Under the pieces are notes generated by a model. The model was given only the letters and a program-made list of their open reading frames with translations. It was not told the DNA's origin and did no database searches. DNA of 64,000 bases, taken from contig NZ_KE159720.1 of assembly GCF_000403455.2 (NCBI RefSeq), positions 62,001 to 126,000 on the forward strand, given 5' to 3'. This document shows positions 34,251-43,153 of the stretch, piece by piece. The DNA comes from Dorea sp. 5-2. GTDB taxonomy: Bacteria; Bacillota; Clostridia; Lachnospirales; Lachnospiraceae. Positions within the stretch are counted from its first letter, which is position 1. Every line of letters starts with the position of its first letter. The translations under genes were made by a program, and so were the position numbers.

Positions 34251-35429
34251 ATGGATTATTCATCAGAATCACTGAAGATGCATTATGAACTAAAGGGAAA
34301 GATCGAGATGGTTTCCCGAGCAAGTGTTGATTCCAAAGAAGCGTTAAGCCTTGCCTATACGCCGGGAGTTGCCAAGCCTTGTCTTGAGATTCAAAAGGAT
34401 GTCGGCAAGAGCTATGAGCTTACCCGGAGGTGGAACACGGTGGCGGTAGTTACGGACGGCACGGCGGTCCTGGGGTTGGGGGATATAGGACCGGAAGCGG
34501 GTATGCCCGTTATGGAAGGGAAATGTGTCCTGTTCAAGGAATTTGGGGATGTGGATGCGATCCCGCTTTGTATCAGAAGCAAGAATGTGGATGATATCGT
34601 GGAAACAGTCCGGCTTCTGGCGGGAAGCTTTGGCGGCGTGAACCTTGAGGATATCTCTGCGCCGAGATGTTTTGAGATAGAGAGGCGCCTGAAAGAATGC
34701 TGCGATATCCCGATCTTCCATGATGATCAGCATGGAACGGCTGTTATCACATTGGCGGGGCTTCTGAATGCGTTGAAACTGGTTGGAAAGAAGCTTGACG
34801 AAGTCAAGATCGTTACTTCAGGCGCCGGGGCGGCAGGGATCGCGATCATCCGCCTGCTTATCTCCATGGGGCTTAAGAATGTGATCATGACAGACAGGCA
34901 AGGAGCCATTTATGAGGGAAGAGAGGGATTGAACCCTGTGAAAAAGGAGATGGCGCAGATTACCAACCATATGAAAGAGAAGGGGACTCTGGCGGAAGTG
35001 ATCGCAGGTGCGGACGCTTTTATCGGGGTCTCGGCTCCGGGTACGCTGACCGCGGATATGGTCAGGTCTATGGCAAAGGATCCGATCATCTTCGCGTGTG
35101 CGAATCCGACTCCGGAGATCTATCCCGAAGAGGCGAAAGAAGCCGGAGCGGCAGTGGTATCGACCGGTCGGTCGGATTACCCGAACCAGGTGAACAACGT
35201 GTTGTGTTTCCCTGGGCTATTCCGAGGAGCGCTGGATGTCCGCGCCGCAGATATCAACGACGAGATGAAGATCGCCGCCGCATACGCGATCGCCGGACTG
35301 GTAAGCGACATGGAACTGACTGCAGACTATATCCTTCCCGCGGCATTTGACCCGCGTGTGAAAGAAGCGGTCGCGCAGGCGGTGAGCGAGGCGGCGCGAA
35401 GAAGCGGCGCAGCAAGGATAGAAATATAA
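34251..35429 (+). CDS. NAD(P)-dependent malic enzyme
   Basis: Oxidative decarboxylation of malate to pyruvate and CO2 with reduction of NAD(P). The 392-residue short bacterial form begins with the malic N-domain (SLAYTPGVAKPCL at about 33-45; the Lys of the conserved KCVLFKEFGDVDA block is about 90-102). The metal motif IPIFHDDQHGTA is at about 155-166, followed by the NAD-binding domain with GAGAAGIA at about 190. The start follows GGGAGG. The gene is single, with its own upstream gap, and is separated from the convergent chemoreceptor gene by a 34-bp inverted repeat. Confidence 0.93.
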   Translation: MDYSSESLKMHYELKGKIEMVSRASVDSKEALSLAYTPGVAKPCLEIQKDVGKSYELTRRWNTVAVVTDGTAVLGLGDIGPEAGMPVMEGKCVLFKEFGDVDAIPLCIRSKNVDDIVETVRLLAGSFGGVNLEDISAPRCFEIERRLKECCDIPIFHDDQHGTAVITLAGLLNALKLVGKKLDEVKIVTSGAGAAGIAIIRLLISMGLKNVIMTDRQGAIYEGREGLNPVKKEMAQITNHMKEKGTLAEVIAGADAFIGVSAPGTLTADMVRSMAKDPIIFACANPTPEIYPEEAKEAGAAVVSTGRSDYPNQVNNVLCFPGLFRGALDVRAADINDEMKIAAAYAIAGLVSDMELTADYILPAAFDPRVKEAVAQAVSEAARRSGAARIEI

Positions 35430-35474
35430 TTGAGAAATAAAGAAGAGTCCTGCCGCAAAGAGAGTCTTAGGAGT

Positions 35475-35548
35475 ATATATACCCATAGAATAAGGATGCC
35501 GCTGCAAATCTTGGTTTGCAGCGGCATCCTTATTCTATGGGTATATAT
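35475..35548. repeat. 34-bp perfect inverted repeat between convergent genes
   Basis: Arms 35475-35508 and 35515-35548 are exact complements over 34 bp, with a 6-nt loop. It lies between the malic enzyme stop and the chemoreceptor stop (5 bp away). The GC-rich core next to the loop resembles local terminators, but the stem is about three times longer. It probably ends both transcripts; the T tract on the + side begins 3 bp after the arm. Confidence 0.8.
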
Positions 35549-35553
35549 GATTT

Positions 35554-37479
35554 TTAATATTTTGCCATGTCGTCCACAAAGGAACTCGTATGAGAGAGGC
35601 TCTTTGCCGGAGCTTCGTATTGCCTTGTGTCTTCCGTTGACGGCGGTACATAATTATCGTCGGCTGCATAGTTTTCATCTGCAGAAGGAGATGATTCATA
35701 CGGTTCGTATGGCTCATAGGACGATGATTCATACGGCTGGCTTACAGGAGCCGGTGCGGCGGTATTTGATGCCGCGGTAAGTTTTCCGGCTGACGGCGCT
35801 GCACTCATGCCCTTCAAGCGGAAACGTCCTACCAGGCTCTTAAGAAGACTGGACTGGCTGAATAATTCTTCGCTTGCGGCGGCGCTTTCCTGTGCCGTAG
35901 CAGAGTTGGTCTGAATCACAGAAGAGATCTGGTCGATTCCCAGAGTAACCTGGGAGAGCCCTTCCGCCTGTACGTCGGTCGCCTGTGTGATAGTAGCCAT
36001 ATTCTCCGTAATATGCTGTGCGTTGCTTACCACCTTCTCGAGAGACTCCTGTGTCTCTGCGGCGATCTGATTTCCTTCAGATACTGCAGTAAGAGAATTG
36101 CCGATCAATACTGTGGTATCCTTTGCAGCCTCCGCGCTCTTGGAAGCAAGGCTTCTTACCTCGTCCGCTACAACCGCAAAACCCTTTCCGGCTTCACCGG
36201 CACGCGCAGCTTCGACAGCGGCGTTCAGGGCAAGGATGTTGGTCTGGAACGCGATATCCTCGATCGTCTTGATGATCTTCTCGATCTGGCTGGAACATTC
36301 GTTGATCTTGGTCATGGCTGTCATCATGGACGCCATCTTAATATTACTGTTATTTACCTCATTGCCGGTAAGGGCGATCAGCTCATTGACGTCGCGGGAG
36401 TTCTGCGCCGTCTGGTTTACCTGATCGGACAAGTCGCTTAATGTCGCCACTAATTCTTCTACGGAGCTTGCCTGCTCGGTAGCGCCCTGGCTCAATGCCT
36501 GCGCGCCGCTGGATACCTGGTCCGAACCGCTTGCAACCTGCTCCGATGCCTGGTGGATCTGTCCCAGTGCATCATTCAGAGAATGGATGATCTTGGCTCC
36601 GGAACGCTTGATCGACTCGAATTCACCGAGATAATCCATATCCATCTCGACACTCAGATCGCCTTCGGCAAGCGAATCCATTCTGCTGCAGATATGCGCG
36701 ATATATTCGGACAAAGTCTTTAGTACAAACCGCAGATTATCGGCAAGGACGCCTAATTCGTCCTTAGACTCATATGTAACTTTCGAATGCATATCACCCT
36801 TTGCCATCGCTTTCACAGCTTCCTCGATCTCTGCGATCGGGTGAGTGATATCCCGGATCACCTTGAGCGCCATGAAGACTGTGAATATAAGACAGAGAAT
36901 TGCAAGTGCAAGCAGTATCAATGTGGAATTCCGCTTGGTTTTCTCACCGTCTGCATAAAAGGCATCGGCTTCACTGCGCGCCTCGTTGATCAGATCGTCC
37001 GTAGCCAGTGCAAACGCCGTCCCTGCATCGGCATATTCTCCGTTCAGGATCGCGATCGCACCGTCGTCGTCGCCGGAATTCAGGCAATCAAGGGCTGCCT
37101 GCCTTGCGCTGATCAGGACCTGAACGGCGTTCTGCGCCGTAGTCAGCAATGCAGGATCCCCTTCATAAGATTCATCAAGGGTTGCAAGGGCTTCGTTCAT
37201 CTTCTCGGCAGCTTTGTCGATCTCGGCAAGAAGCGATTGCTTGGTAGCCGTATCAGTTGCCACTGCGATGCGGTACATACTCAGCTGGATCTTGCGTGTA
37301 GCAGACTGTGCTTCTAAAGCAGACGATACCATTGGGTATGGAGTATTATAGAAATCTTTCAGCCCCCCGGATACGCTGTTCAATCCGATGGTGGCAGTGA
37401 TGATTGCAATAACAAAGAACAACATCGTAATGCCGAATGAGATAGCAAGTTTGCTTCTCACTTTCAAATTTTTTAACAC
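35554..37479 (-). CDS. Methyl-accepting chemotaxis protein
   Basis: Membrane chemoreceptor of 641 residues: TM1 at about 11-33, a four-helix-bundle type extracellular sensor (about 34-183), TM2 at about 184-206, HAMP (about 207-260) and the cytoplasmic signalling hairpin with the conserved tip [20 protein letters not shown]. The C-terminal about 75 residues are an acidic Ser/Tyr/Pro/Glu-rich tail with YEP repeats and no clear CheR-binding pentapeptide. It starts with GTG after AGGAGG and is transcribed away from the flagellar operon. Ligand unknown; the 4HB sensor class often binds small organic acids or amino acids. Confidence 0.92.
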   Translation of the reverse strand: MLKNLKVRSKLAISFGITMLFFVIAIITATIGLNSVSGGLKDFYNTPYPMVSSALEAQSATRKIQLSMYRIAVATDTATKQSLLAEIDKAAEKMNEALATLDESYEGDPALLTTAQNAVQVLISARQAALDCLNSGDDDGAIAILNGEYADAGTAFALATDDLINEARSEADAFYADGEKTKRNSTLILLALAILCLIFTVFMALKVIRDITHPIAEIEEAVKAMAKGDMHSKVTYESKDELGVLADNLRFVLKTLSEYIAHICSRMDSLAEGDLSVEMDMDYLGEFESIKRSGAKIIHSLNDALGQIHQASEQVASGSDQVSSGAQALSQGATEQASSVEELVATLSDLSDQVNQTAQNSRDVNELIALTGNEVNNSNIKMASMMTAMTKINECSSQIEKIIKTIEDIAFQTNILALNAAVEAARAGEAGKGFAVVADEVRSLASKSAEAAKDTTVLIGNSLTAVSEGNQIAAETQESLEKVVSNAQHITENMATITQATDVQAEGLSQVTLGIDQISSVIQTNSATAQESAAASEELFSQSSLLKSLVGRFRLKGMSAAPSAGKLTAASNTAAPAPVSQPYESSSYEPYEPYESSPSADENYAADDNYVPPSTEDTRQYEAPAKSLSHTSSFVDDMAKY

Positions 37480-37801
37480 AATTCATTCCTCCTAATTATA
37501 TATTAAAATAAATGATACAACTTAAATTCTATTTTATAACGTATTGATGAGAATGTAAATATCTGTTTGGAGGGAAAATGCCATATTTTTAGGAAATTTT
37601 GTTATATCTTACCTGTTCTCTTCGGCGGCAGGGGATTTGGAGGGGTAATTTTTATATATTATAAGAAAATTAGGTTAAAAATCTTTTCAAAATAAAATAA
37701 AAGTGGTAATATAATAAAGCTTAGTATATGTATAATGTAAATAATGAAAATATCTTTTCGTTTTTGTTTTCAGATAAGAATTAAAGGAGGCTGCAAGGAT
37801 T
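37480..37801. other. AT-rich divergent intergenic region
   Basis: A 322-bp gap between the leftward chemoreceptor and the rightward transglycosylase gene. A TATAAT at 37731-37736 is a possible -10 element, but I find no good -35 and no clear sigma-28 site on either strand. No coding potential is seen. Confidence 0.6.
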
Positions 37802-38638
37802 ATGGGAATGGACTATAAGATTTATGAAAATTGGTACAAGTACATGAGCAATGTGTTCGATCAGATTCAGAGTTTCTCGAATACATACGGCCAGTCGTCG
37901 ATATCTTCTGTCAAGCAGTCCTCAGATACTTTCATGGACACTTTGATGAAGATCAACGCACTGCGCAGTCAGGGAGAGGATGAGGCGCAGATCGGATCAC
38001 AGGGCGCGGACGCATCTGAGCAAAGCATGGATGCGATCTTTGCAGAGGCGGCGGAACGCTACGGCGTGCCGCTGAACCTGTTGAAAGCAATGGGGAAAGC
38101 TGAGTCGGGCTTCGACGCGAACGCGGTGTCCCCGGCGGGGGCTCAGGGGGTCATGCAGCTGATGCCTTCGACGGCGAAGTCTTTGGGAGTAGAGGATCCA
38201 TTTGACGCAAGGAGCAATATCATGGGAGGCGCGAAGTACATTTCCCAGAAACTAAAGCAATATAACGGCAATATAGATCTTGCGTTAGCCGCTTATAACG
38301 CCGGAAGCGGGAACGTGGCGAAGTATGGGGGAGTGCCGCCGTTCTCCGAGACGAGGAATTATATTGCAAGGATCAAGGGATATATGAATTCAGACCTGAC
38401 GATCGGGAAGACGGTGAGTGTTCGGACGGAAGGGAAGGATACCGTGTCTTCGGATCCGATCCTGGCGGACGGGGCGCAGAGTACGTCAGGTGCTCAGAAC
38501 GGCAGCGGAACATACCGGCTGTCCCAGACGGATGCGCAGTATTTTGTGGATCTGATGCGCCTGCAGATGTTAAGCCGGTCGAGTTATCTGAGTTGGGCGT
38601 CCGGGGATACGGACGGACAGGATTCCTTCATATTATAA
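37802..38638 (+). CDS. Lytic transglycosylase (SLT domain), likely flagellar
   Basis: A 278-residue protein with a Slt-type catalytic domain at about 76-200: catalytic E101 in GKAESGF, then GVMQLMP and AAYNAGSGNV. The enzyme cleaves peptidoglycan glycan strands to form anhydro-muramic ends. There is no signal peptide or lipobox; the N-terminal about 70 residues are polar and helical. Together with its place in front of the flagellar operon this suggests export by the flagellar type III system or an alternative route, in the role FlgJ plays elsewhere. The start at 37802 follows AAAGGAGG. Confidence 0.82.
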   Translation: MGMDYKIYENWYKYMSNVFDQIQSFSNTYGQSSISSVKQSSDTFMDTLMKINALRSQGEDEAQIGSQGADASEQSMDAIFAEAAERYGVPLNLLKAMGKAESGFDANAVSPAGAQGVMQLMPSTAKSLGVEDPFDARSNIMGGAKYISQKLKQYNGNIDLALAAYNAGSGNVAKYGGVPPFSETRNYIARIKGYMNSDLTIGKTVSVRTEGKDTVSSDPILADGAQSTSGAQNGSGTYRLSQTDAQYFVDLMRLQMLSRSSYLSWASGDTDGQDSFIL

Positions 38639-38700
38639 TATGAAGCGATATAACATACGGCTGATCATGATATTATGATTGGCAGAACGGATCACGATAT

Positions 38701-38751
38701 TGTTATATAATATAACAGTTTATGATCTTCTAACATATATTTATGTTAGAA
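38701..38751. repeat. Two AT-rich palindromes upstream of flgB
   Basis: TGTTATATAATATAACA (38701-38717) is a perfect 8+1+8 palindrome. TTCTAACATA/TATGTTAGAA forms a second one at about 38728-38751. They lie in the 291-bp gap between the transglycosylase gene and the flgB promoter and could be operators or weak terminators; neither is followed by a T tract. Confidence 0.45.
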
Positions 38752-38833
38752 CAAGGGAGGGATAAGACGCGGATCCGCATGATTATGGAAGGGATTTACG
38801 CATCTGGAAATTCATAAAATGTTGTGAAAAGTA

Positions 38834-38862
38834 TAGACTTTTCGCGGAATAAAAGCTATAAT
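38834..38862 (+). promoter_or_regulatory. Sigma-A-type promoter of the flagellar operon
   Basis: TAGACT (38834-38839), 17-bp spacer, perfect TATAAT (38857-38862), about 68 bp before flgB. This suggests housekeeping-sigma transcription of the early operon, with sigma-28 made from fliA near its end. Confidence 0.6.
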
Positions 38863-38929
38863 AGTTGAAAATGGTTATTTTGTGTCGAAATAATATTTTA
38901 ACAATATACTCATAAGGAAGTGATAATTT

Positions 38930-39307
38930 ATGATATTTGGTAATACAATCGCAATGTCACAGAAGTCTCTGGATTTTCTGTGGAAGCAGCAGGAAGTCCT
39001 TGCGTTGAATATAGCCAACGTAGAGACGCCGGGATATAAGAAGAAGATGGTCAGCTTTGAAGACGAATATCGTAAGAGGCTTCAGGCGGCAAGCCAGACG
39101 AAGAACACATCGAAGATCCGGCAGGCGATCGATGAGGCGGATTGTCTCGTGTACAGCAGGGATGATTCCGGACGGGTAGATGAGAACAATGTGAACGCAG
39201 ATGTGGAAAATACAAAGATTGCAAGGAGTACGCTGCATTATCAGTATCTGCTGCAGTCAGTGAGCAATGATATCAAGAGATTCCAGAGCGTGGTCAAGGT
39301 GCAGTAA
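38930..39307 (+). CDS. flgB: Flagellar basal-body proximal rod protein FlgB
   Basis: Rod subunit next to the MS-ring, exported by the flagellar type III apparatus. The N-terminus carries the rod/hook signature (SLDFLWKQQEVLALNIANVETPGYKK pattern) and the C-terminus the helical HYQYLLQSVSNDIKRFQSVVK. The 125-residue length is normal. It is the first gene of the main flagellar operon, preceded by a sigma-A-type promoter. Unusually, flgC, which normally follows, is about 13 kb downstream; fliE comes next instead. Confidence 0.92.
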   Translation: MIFGNTIAMSQKSLDFLWKQQEVLALNIANVETPGYKKKMVSFEDEYRKRLQAASQTKNTSKIRQAIDEADCLVYSRDDSGRVDENNVNADVENTKIARSTLHYQYLLQSVSNDIKRFQSVVKVQ

Positions 39308-39411
39308 GCGGCATGTTCTGGGGAGATGTTCTGCGGTCTGCCGCAGGGCGTCTTGCTTTGAGATATAGAAAGATATGTGAGATTGAATATTAAGAAAGGA
39401 TGGATACGGTC

Positions 39412-39723
39412 ATGGGAGAGATGTTCATAACACCGATGCAGCCGATTACATTGTCGGATCTGTCGGGTTCAGATACGGTAAAAGTAAAAGGGGAAGCGGG
39501 GATCGCGGTATTCAAGTCTGTATTTGAAGAGGCGATCAACGAAGTGAGGACGACAGAAGATACCCTGGCAAAGAATCAGTATCTTCTGGCAACGGGTCAG
39601 ATCGAAGACCCGCATACGGTTGCGATCGCGTCATCGGAAGCTCAGCTTGCGTCGGACGTGTTGGTTTCTCTGCGAAACAAGGCGTTGGAAGCTTATAATG
39701 AAATTATGCGTATCAATCTATAG
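39412..39723 (+). CDS. fliE: Flagellar hook-basal body protein FliE
   Basis: Small junction protein joining the MS-ring to the rod. The C-terminal half has the family pattern (FEEAINEVRTTEDTLAKNQ, then VSLRNKALEAYNEIMRI), and 104 residues fits. An ATG at 39400 is in frame but directly abuts AAAGG, so the ATG at 39412 is preferred. The stop codon lies inside a terminator-like hairpin that precedes fliF. The gene is in the usual fliE-fliF-fliG order. Confidence 0.9.
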   Translation: MGEMFITPMQPITLSDLSGSDTVKVKGEAGIAVFKSVFEEAINEVRTTEDTLAKNQYLLATGQIEDPHTVAIASSEAQLASDVLVSLRNKALEAYNEIMRINL

Positions 39724-39754
39724 TTGCCGCGGCATCTATAGATTGACACTTTTT
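39713..39754 (+). promoter_or_regulatory. Hairpin overlapping the fliE stop, before fliF
   Basis: TCAATCTATAG (39713-39723) pairs exactly with CTATAGATTGA (39736-39746), with an inner GCCG/CGGC helix, and TTTTT follows at 39750-39754. It looks like an intrinsic terminator but stands inside the operon, so it is probably a partial terminator or an mRNA processing site. Confidence 0.5.
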
Positions 39755-39797
39755 GCTGTAAAGGTTATGGCACATAAAATCGGTAAAGTGGGTTTGG

Positions 39798-41390
39798 ATG
39801 ATGAAAGAAAAGTTTGGGCAGTTTAAAGAATTTGCGGGTAATTTAAGCAGTAAGACGAAGAAACTGATCATTGCAGGAGCTGCGGTCCTGATCGTTGCTG
39901 CGGTCGTGATCGCGGTGGTTCTGAACAACCGTCCTTATGTAGAACTGTTCTCGGGGTTAGGGCAGGAAGAGGCGCAGCAGATCGTACAGAAGCTGCAGGA
40001 GGATGAAGTTGATTATAAATTCAGCGGGGATTCGACGATCCTGGTCAAGGAAGACGTAGTGGATCAGACGAAAGCAACGCTTGTCCAGGAAGGTTATCCG
40101 AAGAGTGGATTTACATACGATACCTTTAAAGATAATGCGAGCATGCTGACGACGGATTCGGATAAGAAGACGTATAAGCTCTATGAGCTGCAGGACAGGA
40201 TCGGTTCTACGATCCGCCTGTTTGACGGAGTGAAGGATGCTAAGGTAACGATCGCTCTGGGAGAAGAGAGCCGGTATGCGTTGGATGATGAAGAAGAGAA
40301 ATCCAGCGCGTCGGCAGTGGTGACGATGAGCGACGGAGGATCGCCGACGGCGGAACAGTCGGTTGCGATCCAGAGACTGGTGTCTAAGAGTATACCGGGA
40401 ATGGAACTGGAAGATGTGGCGGTATTTGACGGGAACGGGAATGACGTCTCCGCAGAAGGCAACGGGGCAGAGAATTCATCAAGCACATCTGACACGGAAG
40501 AGTTGGCTCGGATGGCTGAGAACCAGATCTCTAATAACGTCATGAAGGTACTGGGGCCGATCTACGGACAGGACAATGTCAGAGTCTCGGCAAGAGCGAA
40601 AGTGAATCTGGAGAAGCTGATCCGTGAAGAGACGACATATACCACTCCGGATAAGATAGATGAAGAAGATAAGAGCGGGATCGTTCAGCATGAAGAACTC
40701 TACGAAGAGCAGGCGGCGACAGGCGATGCTGCCGGCGGAGTAGCAGGAACAGAGACGAACGCCGATACGGCAGAATATAATACGGACGGTGAGGACGACG
40801 GATCCAACGCTTACAGTGAGAGCGCGACCAGGGATTACCTGGTGAACGAACTAAAGGAGCAGGGGCAGATCGACCCGGGCGCCATCGAGGATGTTACTGT
40901 ATCCGTAGCGATCAATGGGAACGGCTACGGCAGCCTCCGTGAGAACCAGATCCGTGCATTGGTAGGTACGGCGGCAGGTATTGCGTCGGACGTCCAGGAA
41001 GAGAAGATCACCATCGTAAGCGCACCGTTCGACGGAATCGGCGAGAAGGATGATTCAAAGGAAGCGTCTTCCGGCAGGATATTCGAGAGCATACCGCTGT
41101 GGGCGCTGATCGCGGCGATCGCACTGATCTTAGTCCTGATCGCAGTTGTTGTCATACTGATCCTGAGAAGACGCAACAGGCAGGATGAAGAAGAGATAGA
41201 AGAATTTGTCGAAGAAGAGGAAGAAAGTTCTGCTATTCTTGATATCAATGAGGAGATTCAGGAGATGCAGAATGACAGAAGTATGGAACTGAAGCGTAGC
41301 GTCCGTGAGTTCGCTGAGCAGAATGCGGAGATTTCCGCACAGTTATTGAAGAACTGGCTGAATGGAGGTGTTGGAAGTGGAGGAGAGTAA
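39798..41390 (+). CDS. fliF: Flagellar MS-ring protein FliF
   Basis: Inner-membrane ring that carries the rod, houses the export gate and binds FliG. TM1 is at about 21-43 and TM2 at about 435-457, enclosing a large external region with the YscJ/FliF ring-building motifs (RPYVELFSGLGQEEAQQIVQ onward). The C-terminal cytosolic tail, which docks FliG, is acidic and then helical. 530 residues is typical. The start has two successive ATGs (39798 and 39801) with only a weak GTGGG site. It overlaps fliG by 14 bp. Confidence 0.95.
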   Translation: MMKEKFGQFKEFAGNLSSKTKKLIIAGAAVLIVAAVVIAVVLNNRPYVELFSGLGQEEAQQIVQKLQEDEVDYKFSGDSTILVKEDVVDQTKATLVQEGYPKSGFTYDTFKDNASMLTTDSDKKTYKLYELQDRIGSTIRLFDGVKDAKVTIALGEESRYALDDEEEKSSASAVVTMSDGGSPTAEQSVAIQRLVSKSIPGMELEDVAVFDGNGNDVSAEGNGAENSSSTSDTEELARMAENQISNNVMKVLGPIYGQDNVRVSARAKVNLEKLIREETTYTTPDKIDEEDKSGIVQHEELYEEQAATGDAAGGVAGTETNADTAEYNTDGEDDGSNAYSESATRDYLVNELKEQGQIDPGAIEDVTVSVAINGNGYGSLRENQIRALVGTAAGIASDVQEEKITIVSAPFDGIGEKDDSKEASSGRIFESIPLWALIAAIALILVLIAVVVILILRRRNRQDEEEIEEFVEEEEESSAILDINEEIQEMQNDRSMELKRSVREFAEQNAEISAQLLKNWLNGGVGSGGE

Positions 41391-42384
41391 ACTGGCACCG
41401 GAGCAGAAAGCGGCGGCGGTCATCGTCTCGCTTGGAGCCGATAAGGCTTCGAAGATCTATAAGCATCTGAGCGAGAGCGATATTGAGAAGCTGACGATCG
41501 AGGTGGCGAAGCTCGGGCATATTACCCCGGATGAGATGGAGCTGGTGTTGGATGAGTTCTATAAGACTTGTCTTACGCAGAAGGTAGTCACAGACGGAGG
41601 TATGGAGTATGCCAGGGCCGTACTTGAGAAAGCGTTTGGAGAGAGCACGGCGCAGTCCCTCCTTGACAAATTATCCAAGTCCCTGAAGATACGGCCGTTT
41701 GAATTCATGCGTAAGAGCAATGTGAAGAACCTGATCTCTTTCCTGCAGCACGAGAGGCCGCAGACGATCGCGTTGGTTCTGTCTTACGCGGATTCGGACC
41801 AGGCGTCGGCGGTCATCAGTGAACTGCCGAAAGAGAAGCGGATCAAAGTGGTGGAGGCGATCGCCAGGATGGAGAGCGCTTCTCCGGATGCGATCAAGGT
41901 CGTGGAAGATTCTCTTAAGAAGCGTTTCGAAGGTATGGTTACGGCGGATGTTACTACGGTTGGCGGTATTGACTACATCGCGGACGTCATGAATCATATG
42001 GACAGGGCGAACGAGAAATACATATTCGACGAGTTGGGCAAGACCGACGAAGAACTTGCAGAGACCATCCGCAAGAAGATGTTCGTATTCGAAGATATCG
42101 TATCCATGGACAACAGATCGATCCAGAGATTCATCCGCGAATGCGATGTCAAGGATATTGTATACGCACTCAAAGGTTCCGACGAGAATATCAAGGAGCT
42201 TGTATTTGCAAATGTATCTTCACGTATGGCTGAGAGTATCCAGTCTGACCTTGAAGTTACGGTTAATGTCCGTCTGCGTGACGTTGAGGAAGCACAGCAG
42301 AGAATTGTCGGCGTAATCCGAAGACTGGAAGAGGCCGGAGAACTGATCATTGTTAAGAGCGGAAAGGATGAAATCATTGCCTAG
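41377..42384 (+). CDS. fliG: Flagellar motor switch protein FliG
   Basis: Rotor protein that contacts the stator and sets torque and direction. Three armadillo-like domains are present; the C-terminal torque domain includes FVFEDIVSMDNRSIQRFIRE with the charged residues expected to face MotA. I start at GTG 41377, preceded by GGAGG, giving 335 residues (the usual length). An ATG at 41362 also lies in frame, but GGAGG sits within that extension. It overlaps fliF by 14 bp and fliH by 17 bp, showing tight translational coupling. Confidence 0.94.
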   Translation: MEESKLAPEQKAAAVIVSLGADKASKIYKHLSESDIEKLTIEVAKLGHITPDEMELVLDEFYKTCLTQKVVTDGGMEYARAVLEKAFGESTAQSLLDKLSKSLKIRPFEFMRKSNVKNLISFLQHERPQTIALVLSYADSDQASAVISELPKEKRIKVVEAIARMESASPDAIKVVEDSLKKRFEGMVTADVTTVGGIDYIADVMNHMDRANEKYIFDELGKTDEELAETIRKKMFVFEDIVSMDNRSIQRFIRECDVKDIVYALKGSDENIKELVFANVSSRMAESIQSDLEVTVNVRLRDVEEAQQRIVGVIRRLEEAGELIIVKSGKDEIIA

Positions 42385-43138
42385 GATTGTGAAAGAACCG
42401 GATCACGGTCAGGATATCAAGCCATATGATTTCTTCGCGGGATTTAAGATAGCAGAAGACCCTCCGGAGGAAGATCCGGAAGAGGAAGGTGTGGAAGAGG
42501 AAGCCGAAGAAGAGGAAGAGACCATCTCTGCGGAAGAGCTTGAAAGGATGGTTGCGGAAGCGGAGGAGAAAGCGAGGAAGATCGTCTCCGACGCCCGCCA
42601 GCAGGCAGAGATCCTTCGCGAGAAGGGGTATCGGGAAGGCCAGGAAGAAGGATACAGAGACGGAACCCGCGAGGCATATGAGGAACAGAGACGGCTTCTG
42701 GATGCAGAAGTGCAGAAGCTGGAGAATAATATAACAGAGGTACTCCAAAGCGTCTCCCGTGAGAAGGAGAAGCTGTTGGAACAGTACATAGACGATTTGA
42801 AGAAGATCGCTCTTGCGATAGCGGAGAAGATCATCCAGACCAGCCTGCAGTCCAGCGGGGATATCGTGAAACGGATGATCCTTGCCGCGACAGACAAGAT
42901 CACGAAGAAGAGGTGGGCGAAGATCTACATCACGAAGTGCGACACGATCGTGTCGATGGATGTGGACGCGGAGTTCATGGAGGCGCTGTCCCGTCTGTCG
43001 GACAGCATTAAGATCATTACCATGGATAACGGTGAAGAAGGGACTTGCATCATAGAACTTCCGGATGAGATCATTGATGCGAGTGTCAGCACACAGTTAG
43101 AGAACATCAAGGATATACTGAATAATGTAAGAGCATAG
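42368..43138 (+). CDS. fliH: Flagellar export ATPase regulator FliH
   Basis: Dimeric stator-like partner of the FliI ATPase in the export apparatus. The N-terminal region is strongly acidic (about 25-60, many Glu), followed by a long coiled coil (about 60-150) including the glycine-spaced EKGYREGQEEGYRDG segment (GxxxG repeats known for FliH), and the V-ATPase-E-like C-terminal domain. The frame opens at 42350, but the ATG at 42368 gives the natural start MKSLPRIVKEP with overlap to fliG. It is in the order fliG-fliH-fliI. Confidence 0.9.
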   Translation: MKSLPRIVKEPDHGQDIKPYDFFAGFKIAEDPPEEDPEEEGVEEEAEEEEETISAEELERMVAEAEEKARKIVSDARQQAEILREKGYREGQEEGYRDGTREAYEEQRRLLDAEVQKLENNITEVLQSVSREKEKLLEQYIDDLKKIALAIAEKIIQTSLQSSGDIVKRMILAATDKITKKRWAKIYITKCDTIVSMDVDAEFMEALSRLSDSIKIITMDNGEEGTCIIELPDEIIDASVSTQLENIKDILNNVRA

Positions 43139-43153
43139 TTGAGGTGAGAGGGC

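Noticed and set aside
35475..35548. Ends of an insertion sequence or MITE
   Set aside because: The arms are only 6 bp apart with nothing between them, and no flanking target duplication is visible; it is better viewed as a hairpin.
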